Source: Piscinibacter gummiphilus
GTDB lineage: Bacteria; Pseudomonadota; Gammaproteobacteria; Burkholderiales; Burkholderiaceae_C
Direction of reading: 5' to 3'
Assembly: GCF_032681285.1 (NCBI RefSeq)
Contig: NZ_CP136336.1
Coordinates: 1,661,001 to 1,725,000 of the forward strand
Length of the DNA stretch: 64,000 bases
Within the stretch, counting starts at the first letter, position 1. Each line of letters opens with the position of its first letter. Of the stretch, positions 26,054-34,835 are shown one piece after another. A model generated the notes under the pieces. The model saw only the letters and a program-made list of their open reading frames with translations. It was not told where the DNA came from and ran no database searches. A program made the translations under genes and the position numbers.

Positions 26054-28680
26054 AGCGCGGGGGCTTTCATGCGTGGAAGACCCGTGGTGGAGGCGTTTCG
26101 CGCCAGAGGGTTCCAACGGTCTTGGCCGGCCGCACCGATGGAGGTCACGAAGCCGGCGCTGAAATCGAGCCCGCCGCGGCTGCCGCTGATCGTCACGCGC
26201 ACCGGGTCGTCGAGCGTCAGGTAGGCGCCGCAGGCTTCGCCCACGTCGCAGATGCGGTCGTCGTTGTTGGGGTCGCTGCCGGCCAGCACGTAGTAGGTGC
26301 CGGCCGCCACGTTGGTGAACTGGTAGTTGTAGACGCCATTGGTCGCGCGCACACGCACCTGCGCCACGCCGGCCAGGGTGTCGGGGTTCACCAGCTGGAC
26401 GTAGAGCTCGCCGAGGTTGGGCCTCGGGCTCGCACCGCCACCGGCCGTGACCTGCAGCACCACCGGCATGCTCACCGTGTTGGCGTTCGACACGAACTGG
26501 AGGCTCGCGTTGTAGGCGCCGGGCGTGAGCCCAGTGCGGTTCACCGTCACGGTGTAGGTGCCCAGGCCGTTGGCCGCAGCGGGCGGCGTGACCGTGAGCC
26601 AGGGGCTGGCAGGCGTGACGTTGACCGCGGTCACGTTCAGGGCCTCGGTGCCGTTGTTGGTGAGCACCAGGGTCTGCGCGGTGATGCCGGGCGCGAAGTT
26701 GAGCGTGCCCGGCGTCGCCACCAGCAGCGCGGGCGTGGGGGCGGTGCCGTTCTGAGCGGCCTGAACCGCCTTGAGCGCATCGATGAGGCCGTGGCCGAAC
26801 TGGTCGTCGCGCCCTCCGGGGCCGAGCTCGGTGGTCAGGCGGCCGGCCACGAGCAGCCGGTCGATGTCGTCGGGCGTGAGGGCCGGGTTCACCGACTTCA
26901 TCAGCGCCAGCACGCCCGCCACGTGCGGCGCCGCCATCGAAGTGCCCGAGAGCAGGCCGTAGCTGTAGGCGATGGTGCCCGAGCGGTCGTCGCCGATGGT
27001 GCTGGCGACGGCGTCTTCGTAGCCGTCGCCGTTCACGTCGCCGCTGTCGCCGCCGGGGGCCGCCACGTCGATGCGCGAGCCGTAGTTGGAGTAGCTCGCG
27101 AGCGTCTTGCGGATGCTCACCGCGCTCACCGAGATCACGCCGTCATACGAGGCCGGGTACGACAGCTGCGAGGTGCTCTCGTTGCCGGCCGCCGCCACGA
27201 TGATCACGCCGGCCGCGCGGGCTTGCGTGTAGACCTCCTGCGCGGCCTGCGTCGGGGCGCCACCGCCGAGGCTCAAGTTGATGATGTCGGCGCGGCGGGC
27301 GGGCAGTGTGCCCGAGCCGTTGGGCAGACCCGCGGCGTAGAGCACGGCCTGCAGGATGTCGAACGAAGTGCCGCCATTCACGCCCAGGGCCCGCAGCGGC
27401 ATGATGCGCGCGTTCCACGCCACGCCCGCCACGCCGCGCGTGGTGTTGCTCGATGCGGCCACGGTGCCCGCCACGTGCGTGCCGTGGAAGGAGCTCGAGC
27501 CGCCCGGCGTGGTGTTGTCGCCCGGGTCGTTGGGGTCGTTGTCTGGGCCGTTGCCGTCGTTGGCGCGGGCCGGGTCGGTGATGAAGTCGTAGCCGGGCAC
27601 GAGCTGGCCGGCGAGGTCGGGATGCCCGGTGAGCACGCCGGTGTCGATCACGGCCACGATCACCGAGTTGCTGCCGGTGGTGATGTCCCACGCGGCGGGC
27701 AGGTTGATGAGCGGGTAATGCCACTGCAGCCGGTAGTACTGGTCGGCAGGCGTGGCATAGGCGCGCTGGATGTAGTTGGGCTCGGCCGAGAGCACCGCGG
27801 GGTCGGCGCGCAGCTGCTTGATGGCCTGCAGCGTGGCGGCCTTGAGCTCGGCGTGCGAGAGCGCGGCGTTGCGGTCAGCGGCCAGCGCGGAGACCCGCCC
27901 GCCGCTGCGCGACTGCAGGAGATGGCTGCGCGGGCTGTCGAGCTTCGCCAGCCAGGCGCCTTCGGTGGGGCCGGCCACTTTCGACAGGGCGTGCACAGAG
28001 AGCGGGCTGGCGGCACTGCGCTTGCCGGCCCGCTCGACCTGCGCGGGCTGGCGCCAGCGCACGATCACCTCGCCCGGCACGAAATCGGCGCTACGCAACA
28101 AGCCGCCACCCTGGCCATGGACGGCCTCCTGGCCGACGGCGAGCACGTAGTTGCCGGCGCCCTGGTAGGCGTAGGCCTCGACGTAGTAGCGCCCGGTGGC
28201 GGGAATGGTGAGCGCCTCGAAGCGGCCAGTGTCTTCCGAGACCTCGATCTCGTTCTGGTTCTCGTCGTAGAGATAGAGGTCGATGTCGCCGGCCTGCGGG
28301 TCGCCGACAACGAGCGAGACGGTCTGGCCGGCCACCGCGTCGACGCGGAAGAAGTCGCTGCGGTCACCGGCTGCGCGCGAGCGCCCGCTGGCGCCCTGGC
28401 CCGCCTCGTTGACGTAGCCCGCGAGGCTCACCGGGTTGGGCAGGGCCTGGGCGGTGGCGAAGCTGTCGTTCGCCGTGTAAGGAGCGTTTTCGTCGTTGAC
28501 GTCGCTGTCGACGAGCGTGTTGTCGGCCACGCGGATCTGGCCCGAAACCTGGAACGTGCCGGCCGGTGGTGGCGGGGGTGGCGAGCCTCCCCCATCGTCA
28601 CCACCGCCGCCGCAGGCGGCAACGAGTGTGGCCGCGAAAGCGGCAGCGGCAAGACGCGCAACGCGCGATGACAGCGACAT
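26050..28680 (-). CDS. Subtilisin-like serine protease (S8), secreted lipoprotein
   Basis: An 876-residue exported protease. A lipoprotein signal (LVAAC, Cys23) is followed by a Gly/Asp/Pro linker. A PPC-like domain follows (DFFRVDAVAGQTVSLVVGD...DIDLYLYD). A spacer carries FVPGEVIVRW, typical of the propeptide region of fervidolysin-type S8 proteases. The catalytic domain spans ~315-640: Asp346 in AVIDTG, His402 in HGTHVAG, oxyanion Asn in AAAGNES and Ser581 in GTSMAAPHVAG. The C-terminus has BACON/Ig-like and carboxypeptidase-regulatory-like modules. It precedes and overlaps the PrcB-like gene. Confidence 0.94.
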   Translation of the reverse strand: MSLSSRVARLAAAAFAATLVAACGGGGDDGGGSPPPPPPAGTFQVSGQIRVADNTLVDSDVNDENAPYTANDSFATAQALPNPVSLAGYVNEAGQGASGRSRAAGDRSDFFRVDAVAGQTVSLVVGDPQAGDIDLYLYDENQNEIEVSEDTGRFEALTIPATGRYYVEAYAYQGAGNYVLAVGQEAVHGQGGGLLRSADFVPGEVIVRWRQPAQVERAGKRSAASPLSVHALSKVAGPTEGAWLAKLDSPRSHLLQSRSGGRVSALAADRNAALSHAELKAATLQAIKQLRADPAVLSAEPNYIQRAYATPADQYYRLQWHYPLINLPAAWDITTGSNSVIVAVIDTGVLTGHPDLAGQLVPGYDFITDPARANDGNGPDNDPNDPGDNTTPGGSSSFHGTHVAGTVAASSNTTRGVAGVAWNARIMPLRALGVNGGTSFDILQAVLYAAGLPNGSGTLPARRADIINLSLGGGAPTQAAQEVYTQARAAGVIIVAAAGNESTSQLSYPASYDGVISVSAVSIRKTLASYSNYGSRIDVAAPGGDSGDVNGDGYEDAVASTIGDDRSGTIAYSYGLLSGTSMAAPHVAGVLALMKSVNPALTPDDIDRLLVAGRLTTELGPGGRDDQFGHGLIDALKAVQAAQNGTAPTPALLVATPGTLNFAPGITAQTLVLTNNGTEALNVTAVNVTPASPWLTVTPPAAANGLGTYTVTVNRTGLTPGAYNASLQFVSNANTVSMPVVLQVTAGGGASPRPNLGELYVQLVNPDTLAGVAQVRVRATNGVYNYQFTNVAAGTYYVLAGSDPNNDDRICDVGEACGAYLTLDDPVRVTISGSRGGLDFSAGFVTSIGAAGQDRWNPLARNASTTGLPRMKAPAL

Positions 28681-28707
28681 GACAACCTCCTGAGCTTTTT
28701 TTGGGAT

Positions 28708-28730
28708 CGCAGCGATGCTGTGTCGCTGCG
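28708..28730. repeat. Inverted repeat in the subtilase leader
   Basis: CGCAGCGA and TCGCTGCG pair perfectly around a seven-base loop, 28 bases before the subtilase ATG. In the minus-strand transcript the stem is followed by A residues, not U, so it is not a normal terminator for the upstream kinase. It could be an operator or a leader hairpin. Confidence 0.4.
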
Positions 28731-28768
28731 GCCCGCATGCTCACCCAGGTTGCGGGCTCATGCAGGTG

Positions 28769-31700
28769 TCATTGGTCATGCCCGCGTGGCGAGCCGGGGA
28801 AACGCTCGTCCAGTGCGGAGAGGAAGTTCGCGAAGTCGATGGGCTTCGTCCAGTAGTCGGCGAAACCCGCGTGGCGCGCGCGGGCGATGTCGTCGGGCAT
28901 GGCGTTGGCCGACAGCGCGATGCACGGCGTGTGCGAGGTGGCGGCCTGCTGGCGCAAGTGGCGCAGCACCTCGAAGCCGTCGATGTCGGGCAGTTGGATG
29001 TCGATGAGGATGAGGTCGGGCTGCAACTGCGCGGCCGCAGCGACCCCCGCCATGCCGGTGGGGGCCGATGCAAGCGTGAGCCCCGGGCGCATGCGGACCA
29101 GCTCCTCGACCAAGAGCACGTTGACGGGGTTGTCTTCGATGTAGAGCACGCTGCCGCGGCGCGTGAGCGTGGCGGGAGGTGCGGTCGGCGTGCTGGGCGA
29201 CGAGCCAGGCCCCACGGGCAGTGCCACATCCGCCGCATCCCGGGCGCGCGGCAGCCGCACCGAGAAGGTCGAGCCCTCGCCGGCCTGGCTTTCGACCTCG
29301 ACTTCACCCTGCATGCGCTTGGCCAGCGCCTTCACCACGGCGAGGCCGATGCCGGTGCCTTCGATGCCTTCGCGCTCGCGCCCGAGCCGGTTGAATGGCT
29401 CGAAGAGGTGCGCAAGCTGGTCGCGGGTCATCCCGAGGCCGGTGTCGTGCACGCGCAGCTGCACGTGGTCGCGCTCGACCACGCTCGTCACCGTCACCCG
29501 GCCCTGCGGGCGGTTGTACTTGATCGCATTGCTCAAGAGGTTGATGAGCATCTGGCGCAGCCGCGTGCGGTCACCAATCACCGTGCCTTCGAGTTCGCCG
29601 GTGTGCAGCGTGATGCCGTGGTTGCGCGACAGCGTCTCGACCAGCGGCAGCGCCTCGCGCAGCACCTCGTGCAGGCGCACCGGCTGCAGGTCGAGGCGCA
29701 GCTGCTCGCTCTCGAGGCTGGAGAGGTCGAGCACATCGTCGATCAGCGCGAGCAGGTGTTCACCGGCCGACTGGATGTGCGAGACCTTGCCGCGCGCCTG
29801 CGAGGTCAGCCCGTCCTTGCCGATCAGCAGCAGCTGCGCGAAGCCGAGCACCGCGTTGAGCGGCGTGCGCAACTCGTGGCTCATGCGGGAGAGGAATTCC
29901 GATTTGGCCCGGCTCTCGCGCAGCGCCAGCTCGTGTTCGCGCTGGCGCACTTCGGCGTTCTTGCTCTCGGTCACGTCCCAGTTGATGCCGATGCGCCTGG
30001 TGCTGCGGCCGCTCGCGTCGGGAGCCGGCGTCGAGCGCGAGGCAAGCCAGCGCACGCTGCCGTCGGGCCGGATCACGCGGAACTCGTAGGACGTGGGCCC
30101 GGCGTTGCGGGCGGCGTCGCGCAGGGCGGCCTTCACGAGCTCGACGTCGTCGGGGTGGGTCATGGCGAACCGCTGCTCGGAGTTGAGCGCCGTGGGTTGG
30201 GGTTCCATGCCGCGCAGGTGGAACATGGCCTCGTCCCACATGGCCTCGCCGGTCTCGACGTTCCACTCCCAGGTGCCCATGCCGACGCTGCGCGCCGCGA
30301 ACGCCACACGTTCGTTGACGCTGCGCAGCGCCGTCTCGGCGAGCACGCGCTCGGTCACGTCGAGCGTGACGCCGAAGACCATCGGCACGCCGTCGCGTCG
30401 CTCGCGGCGCACGCGGTGCACCAGCCAGCGCACCTCGCCGTCGGGCCGCACGATGCGGCCTTCGTGCTCCACCGAGCTGGCGTCGGCCGAGGGCGCCATG
30501 CGGGCCGAGCGAAACGCGTCGCGGTCGTCGGGGTGCACGATCTCGTTGATCCACTCTTCGCGTGTCGGCCCGCCCAGGTGCTGGGGGCGGCCGGTGATGC
30601 GGAACATCTGCTCGTTCCAGTTGGCACGCGGGCTGTCGGGGGTTCGGCTCCACACGCCCACGCCGGCCGCGCTCACGGCCGTCTGGAGCAGGTCGGCGCG
30701 TTCGCTGGCTTCGCGCAGCTGCTCGACCTGGGCGCTGATGTCGAGGCCCACGCCGATGAACTCGACCGGCTCGCCCTTGTCGTTGCGGCGCACCGCGCGG
30801 CGGGTGAGGATGTGCGCCCAGCTGCCGTCGGTGCGGCGGTAGCGGGCCTGCACGTCGACAGGCTCTTCACTGCGCAGCGATTGTTCGACCGAGGCGACGA
30901 TGCCGGGCAGGTCGTCGGGGTGGATCAGGGCGCGCAGCTCGGTGCGCGAGATGCCCTCGGGTCGCGGCTCGAAGCCGAGGATGCGAAAGCCGAGGTCGTT
31001 GTAGAAGAAGCGGTCGGAGGCGAGGTCGTGCCGCCAGACGGAGATGTTGGCCGCCTCCACCGCGAGCTTGAGGTGGGTGTTGGTCTTGTCGTAGGCATCG
31101 GCGAGGCGGTAGACCTCGGTGTCGTCGACGATCAGGCCGATCGCGCGATCGGGCACGCCCGTGGGCGAGGTCTTCACCTCCCATTGCGAATGCACGCGGC
31201 GCACCGTGCCGTCGGGCAGCAGGACGCGGTAGTGGTGCTCGTAGCGGCCCGCGGCGCGGGTGGAGGCGAGGTAGCTTGCCGACAGGCGGTCATCGGGGTG
31301 GATGCGCTGCGCGGCCTCGTCGAACGACGGTGTGCCATCGCCTTCGGGCAGGCCGAAGAGACGGAACATGTGACGGTCCCAGCGGCCCGCGCCGCTGGGG
31401 ATGTCGCGCTCCCAGACGGCCAGGCGGCCGAACTCCTGCGTCATGTCGAGCAGCTCGGCCTGGTGGCGGGCTTCGTCGGCGAGGCGTTGCAGCTCGGTGG
31501 TGTCGACGAGGCGCAGCAGCCAGGTCGCGGGCGGCAGCGATTCCTCGGCACCCAGCCGGCGCAAGGTGACCTTGCCGTGGCGCTGCTCGCCGGAAGGAGC
31601 CTGCCAGCTCAGGGGCCGTTCTTGCTCAGGGGAATGCCCCGCCAGAAGCTGGGGCCAGTCCGGGCCGGTGACCCGTGCAAAGGCAGCGTTAGCCCAGACG

Positions 31701-31810
31701 ACTCGGCCCTGATCGTCGAGCAGGGCCAGCGCATCGCTGCTGGCGTCCAGCACCGCGGCCCAGCCCGGGGCGAGGCTGAGCGACAGCAGCGGGGCCGGAG
31801 GGGGATGCAT
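28769..31810 (-). CDS. Multi-PAS hybrid sensor histidine kinase/response regulator
   Basis: A protein of about 1013 residues. Five consecutive PAS/PAC units fill residues 1 to ~620, with repeated motifs such as RIHPDDR, ALIHPDDLPG, EIVHPDDRDAF and MTHPDDVELV. The HisKA domain has MSHELRTPLNAV with His645. The HATPase (NLLSNAIKYNRPQG, DTGLGM, GTGIGLAV) spans ~745-860. A C-terminal receiver has Asp937 in LIDIQLPDIDGF. No transmembrane segment is visible, so sensing is probably cytoplasmic. The ATG at 31810 was chosen; a GTG eight codons upstream (31834) is equally possible, and neither has a clear ribosome-binding site. The signal and target are unknown. Confidence 0.92.
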   Translation of the reverse strand: MHPPPAPLLSLSLAPGWAAVLDASSDALALLDDQGRVVWANAAFARVTGPDWPQLLAGHSPEQERPLSWQAPSGEQRHGKVTLRRLGAEESLPPATWLLRLVDTTELQRLADEARHQAELLDMTQEFGRLAVWERDIPSGAGRWDRHMFRLFGLPEGDGTPSFDEAAQRIHPDDRLSASYLASTRAAGRYEHHYRVLLPDGTVRRVHSQWEVKTSPTGVPDRAIGLIVDDTEVYRLADAYDKTNTHLKLAVEAANISVWRHDLASDRFFYNDLGFRILGFEPRPEGISRTELRALIHPDDLPGIVASVEQSLRSEEPVDVQARYRRTDGSWAHILTRRAVRRNDKGEPVEFIGVGLDISAQVEQLREASERADLLQTAVSAAGVGVWSRTPDSPRANWNEQMFRITGRPQHLGGPTREEWINEIVHPDDRDAFRSARMAPSADASSVEHEGRIVRPDGEVRWLVHRVRRERRDGVPMVFGVTLDVTERVLAETALRSVNERVAFAARSVGMGTWEWNVETGEAMWDEAMFHLRGMEPQPTALNSEQRFAMTHPDDVELVKAALRDAARNAGPTSYEFRVIRPDGSVRWLASRSTPAPDASGRSTRRIGINWDVTESKNAEVRQREHELALRESRAKSEFLSRMSHELRTPLNAVLGFAQLLLIGKDGLTSQARGKVSHIQSAGEHLLALIDDVLDLSSLESEQLRLDLQPVRLHEVLREALPLVETLSRNHGITLHTGELEGTVIGDRTRLRQMLINLLSNAIKYNRPQGRVTVTSVVERDHVQLRVHDTGLGMTRDQLAHLFEPFNRLGREREGIEGTGIGLAVVKALAKRMQGEVEVESQAGEGSTFSVRLPRARDAADVALPVGPGSSPSTPTAPPATLTRRGSVLYIEDNPVNVLLVEELVRMRPGLTLASAPTGMAGVAAAAQLQPDLILIDIQLPDIDGFEVLRHLRQQAATSHTPCIALSANAMPDDIARARHAGFADYWTKPIDFANFLSALDERFPGSPRGHDQ

Positions 31811-31888
31811 GGGAGGGCAGTCTAGTCCCGACACTGCCCGGCGTGGGGTGCGTTTTCGAGGGAGGCCCGCCCAGGGCGGGCCGTGGGT

Positions 31889-32929
31889 TCACTCGGTGGC
31901 GACCTGCAGCACGAGCTTGCCGAAGTTCTCGCCACTGAAGAGCTTGAGCAGCGTCGCCGGGAAGGCATCGACGCCGCCCGTCATTACGTCCTCCTTGCTC
32001 TTCATCTTGCCGGTCTTGAGGTAGCCGGCCATCTCGGCGATGGCCACCGGGTAGCGGTCGACGTAGTCGAAGACGACCATGCCTTCCATGCGCGCGCGGT
32101 TGACCAGCAGCGACATGTAGTTCGCCGGCCCCTGCACGGGCGTGGTGTTGTTGTACTGGCTGATCGCGCCGCAGATCACGATGCGTGCGCCGCGGGTGAT
32201 GCGGGTGAGCACGGTGTCGAGGATCTCGCCGCCGACGTTGTCGAAGTAGATGTCGACGCCTTTGGGGCAGGCGTCGCGCAGCTGTTCCTTCAGCTTGCCG
32301 GCCTTGTAGTCGATGCAGGCGTCGAAGCCCAGCTCCTTGACCACCCAGTCGCACTTGGCCGGGCCCCCGGCGATGCCCACCACCCGCAGGCCGCGGATCT
32401 TGGCGAGCTGGCCCACCGTCTGGCCCACAGCGCCGGCCGCGCCCGAGACGACGAGCGTCTCGCCGGCTTTGGGCTGGCCCACGTCGATCAGGCCGAAGTA
32501 GGCCGTCATGCCGGGCATGCCGAGCACGTTGAGCCATTGCGTGGCGCTGCCCACGCGCAGGTCGACCTTGACCAGCCCGGCCCGCTTGAACTCGCTCTCG
32601 GGGATGTTGGCGTACTCCTGCACGCCGAGGCTCGCGTACACGTGGTCGCCGACCGCATAGCCCGGGTTCTTCGAGGCGACCACCACGCCCACGCCGCCGG
32701 CCCGCATCACCTCGCCGATGCCCACCGGGGGGATGTAGCTCTTGCCTTCGTTCATCCAGCCGCGCATGGCGGGGTCGAGCGAGAGCACCAGGGTCTTGAC
32801 CAGCACGCCCCCCTCGGACGGCTCGGCCACCGGCTCGGAGGTGTGGCTCCAGTCGCTCGGCTTGGTGTTGCCCACGGGGCGGGCGGCGAGGCGGACCTGA
32901 TGATTGGTGAGGGCGGTGAGGGCAGGCAT
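31889..32929 (-). CDS. NADP-dependent oxidoreductase, CurA/PTGR-like MDR family
   Basis: A 346-residue zinc-free medium-chain reductase like E. coli CurA (YncB) and leukotriene B4 12-hydroxydehydrogenases. It has the family's LDPAMRGWM segment and the glycine-rich NADP site VVSGAAGAVGQTVGQLAKIRG. GVDIYFDNVGG and ICGAISQYN are also present. It would reduce alpha,beta-unsaturated carbonyl compounds with NADPH. The ATG at 32929 is preceded by GGAG; an ATG ten codons upstream has no ribosome-binding site. Confidence 0.93.
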   Translation of the reverse strand: MPALTALTNHQVRLAARPVGNTKPSDWSHTSEPVAEPSEGGVLVKTLVLSLDPAMRGWMNEGKSYIPPVGIGEVMRAGGVGVVVASKNPGYAVGDHVYASLGVQEYANIPESEFKRAGLVKVDLRVGSATQWLNVLGMPGMTAYFGLIDVGQPKAGETLVVSGAAGAVGQTVGQLAKIRGLRVVGIAGGPAKCDWVVKELGFDACIDYKAGKLKEQLRDACPKGVDIYFDNVGGEILDTVLTRITRGARIVICGAISQYNNTTPVQGPANYMSLLVNRARMEGMVVFDYVDRYPVAIAEMAGYLKTGKMKSKEDVMTGGVDAFPATLLKLFSGENFGKLVLQVATE

Positions 32930-33015
32930 GGCAATCTCCGGTTGGATGAGAGGCGCCATGCTAGTGCGCTGCCGGGACGATGTTGTCGCCCAGATGTCAG
33001 CCTAGGGGTGAAATG

Positions 33016-33040
33016 AAAAACGCGGCCGAAGCCGCGTTTT
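33016..33040. terminator. Bidirectional terminator after the cold-shock gene
   Basis: The stem CGCGGC / GCCGCG with a CGAA tetraloop is flanked by A5 on the left and T4 on the right, so it can terminate in both directions. It sits 32 bases after the cold-shock gene stop and just outside the oxidoreductase start. Confidence 0.85.
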
Positions 33041-33071
33041 CAGATGGCCTGGCGCCAGAGGCGCCGGACCC

Positions 33072-33284
33072 TCAAGCCAGCACGCGAATGTTCGCGGCTT
33101 GCAGGCCCTTCTGGCCCTGCTTGACTTCAAATTCGACGCGCTGGTTTTCCAGCAGGGTCTTGAAGCCGTTGCCCTGGATGTCACGGAAGTGGGCGAAGAG
33201 GTCGGCGCCGCCTGCATCTTGAGCGATGAAGCCGTAGCCCTTGCTTTCGTTGAACCACTTCACGGTTCCGGTTTGAGTCGTCAT
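33072..33284 (-). CDS. Cold-shock protein, CspA family
   Basis: A 70-residue single cold-shock domain that binds single-stranded RNA and DNA as an RNA chaperone. RNP1 is KGYGFI (residues 15-20) and RNP2 is DLFAHF (28-33); the opening [15 protein letters not shown] is standard. The length is that of stand-alone Csp proteins. It has a non-coding upstream stretch of up to 200 bases (33285-33484), which could supply the long 5' leader common to this family, and a clear terminator downstream. Which paralogue it is cannot be said. Confidence 0.95.
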   Translation of the reverse strand: MTTQTGTVKWFNESKGYGFIAQDAGGADLFAHFRDIQGNGFKTLLENQRVEFEVKQGQKGLQAANIRVLA

Positions 33285-33433
33285 GGACGATTCCTATCTT
33301 TCTTTGAACAAGTTATTCATGCGCAGCAACATGCTCCGCACGCAGAGACACTCAAGAAACGTACTCGGGGGGTTCTGACGGAACCGGACTGGAACCAGGC
33401 CGGCATTCGAAAAAATCTCTCGCAACCACTGTC

Positions 33434-33461
33434 TTGCGTATACCTGTAGGCTGAATATACC
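33434..33461 (+). promoter_or_regulatory. Possible sigma-70 promoter for the luciferase-like gene
   Basis: TTGCGT (33434-33439) and TATACC (33456-33461) are spaced 16 bases apart and end 23 bases before the ATG of the luciferase-like gene. The match is moderate. The same A/T-rich patch may serve the cold-shock gene on the other strand. Confidence 0.3.
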
Positions 33462-33484
33462 TCAGGCATCGCGACACTTTTCCC

Positions 33485-34486
33485 ATGAAGCTCTCTGTTC
33501 TTGACCAATCCGTCTCATTGAGCGGCAGCAGCGAAGACGCCGCCATCCGCGACACGCTCGCGCTGGCCGAGCATGTGGAGGCGCTGGGCTACCACCGCTT
33601 CTGGCTGAGCGAGCACCACAGCCTGCCCACCATCGTGGGCAGCGCGCCCGAAATCCTGATGGCGGCGATTGCCGCCCGCACAAGCCGCATCCGCATCGGC
33701 AGTGCAGGGGTGATGCTGCCGCACTACTCGGCGCTCAAAGTGAGCGAGCAGTTCCGCGTGCTTGAGGCGCTGGCGCCCGGGCGCATCGACCTCGGCGTGG
33801 GGCGCGCCCCGGGCGGCGACATGCGCACCGCGCAGGCGCTCAACCCGCACACCTACGGCACGGCCGAGCACTTCCCGGAGCAGATTCGCGAGCTGCAGGC
33901 GTGGACGACGGGGCAGCCGCATCGCGGCGTCGTCGCCCATCCGCGCGGGCCGCATGCCCCCGAGGTGTGGGTGCTGGGCAGTTCCGACTACGGCGCGCAG
34001 CTCGCCGCGCACATGGGGCTGCCGTATGCCTACGCGTATTTCTTCGTCGACGGGCAGGGCGTCGAGCAGGCGCTCGACCTCTACCGAAGGCTCTACCAGC
34101 CGAGCGAGCGCCACCCGCAGGCGCAGGCCACGATCTGCGTGTGGGCCTTGGCGGCCGACACCGAAGAAGAGGCCGTGCACCACGCACTGAGCCGCGAGCG
34201 CTGGCGTGTCGACCGCGGGCGCGGCGTGCTGGGCCCGCTGCAGTCGCCCGAGGCGGTGGCCGCGCGCGGGTTCACGGTGGAGGAGCTCGAACGTGTGGTC
34301 GAGCCGATGCGCCAGCGTGCCTTCGTCGGCACGGCCGCGCAGGTCAAGCGCAAGCTGGAGGCCCTCGCCGCAGAACTCTCGCTCGACGAGATCGTCATCA
34401 ACACCTGGGCGCACGACCCGGCGGTGCGCCGCACCTCCTATAGCCTGTTGGCAGAGGCCTTCGGTTTGGCGGACACTCGCCGATAA
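33485..34486 (+). CDS. LLM class flavin-dependent oxidoreductase (luciferase-like, MsnO8 type)
   Basis: A 333-residue bacterial-luciferase-like monooxygenase. Family blocks are LSVLDQSVSLSGSS at the N-terminus, GYHRFWLSEHHSLPTIVGSAPEI, SRIRIGSAGVMLPHYSALKVSEQF and LAPGRIDLGVGRAPGGD. The last is the phosphate-binding part of the TIM barrel. It would use reduced FMN, supplied by a separate reductase, to oxidise an organic substrate; the substrate is unknown. It is followed after 34 bases by the S4 protein gene on the same strand. Confidence 0.93.
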   Translation: MKLSVLDQSVSLSGSSEDAAIRDTLALAEHVEALGYHRFWLSEHHSLPTIVGSAPEILMAAIAARTSRIRIGSAGVMLPHYSALKVSEQFRVLEALAPGRIDLGVGRAPGGDMRTAQALNPHTYGTAEHFPEQIRELQAWTTGQPHRGVVAHPRGPHAPEVWVLGSSDYGAQLAAHMGLPYAYAYFFVDGQGVEQALDLYRRLYQPSERHPQAQATICVWALAADTEEEAVHHALSRERWRVDRGRGVLGPLQSPEAVAARGFTVEELERVVEPMRQRAFVGTAAQVKRKLEALAAELSLDEIVINTWAHDPAVRRTSYSLLAEAFGLADTRR

Positions 34487-34520
34487 ACGCAGACATAGAT
34501 CAACAGACAGGGAAGGACCG

Positions 34521-34802
34521 ATGCGACAGATCGAATTCGAGCTGCACGGCGACTACATCACGCTCGATGCGCTGCTCAAGGTCACCGGGCTCGCGCACAG
34601 CGGTGGGGCCGGCAAGGCGATGGTGGCCGGCGGCAAGGTGCAGGTCGACGGTCAACAGGAGTTGCGCAAGACCTGCAAGATCCGCGCAGGGCAGGAGGTG
34701 AGCGTGATGGGGGCGCGGGTGCGGGTGCACGCGCCCACGCTGCCGGCGCCGCTCGATGGCATTGAGCGCCCTCACGAACCGAAGCCCGACCGCCGCGGCT
34801 GA
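34521..34802 (+). CDS. S4-domain RNA-binding protein, YbcJ-like
   Basis: A 93-residue protein consisting mostly of an S4-type RNA-binding fold. It shows the YbcJ pattern ITLDALLKVTGLAHSGG, then AMVAGGKVQVDGQQELRKTCKIRAGQEV. A GGAAGGA ribosome-binding site precedes the ATG. The C-terminus is a short basic and proline-containing tail. YbcJ relatives are presumed to bind structured RNA; the partner is unknown. Confidence 0.9.
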   Translation: MRQIEFELHGDYITLDALLKVTGLAHSGGAGKAMVAGGKVQVDGQQELRKTCKIRAGQEVSVMGARVRVHAPTLPAPLDGIERPHEPKPDRRG

Positions 34803-34835
34803 AGCCGTCGGCAGCGGGCCCGGTCGTTCAACGCA

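Noticed and set aside
28708..28730. Rho-independent terminator for the hybrid kinase
   Set aside because: The stem is good, but in the kinase's direction it is followed by A residues instead of a U tract, so it was kept only as an inverted repeat.
28715..31825. Plus-strand open frame of 1036 codons
   Set aside because: Antisense to the five-PAS hybrid kinase, which has full domain content. No ribosome-binding site or family motif supports the plus-strand frame.
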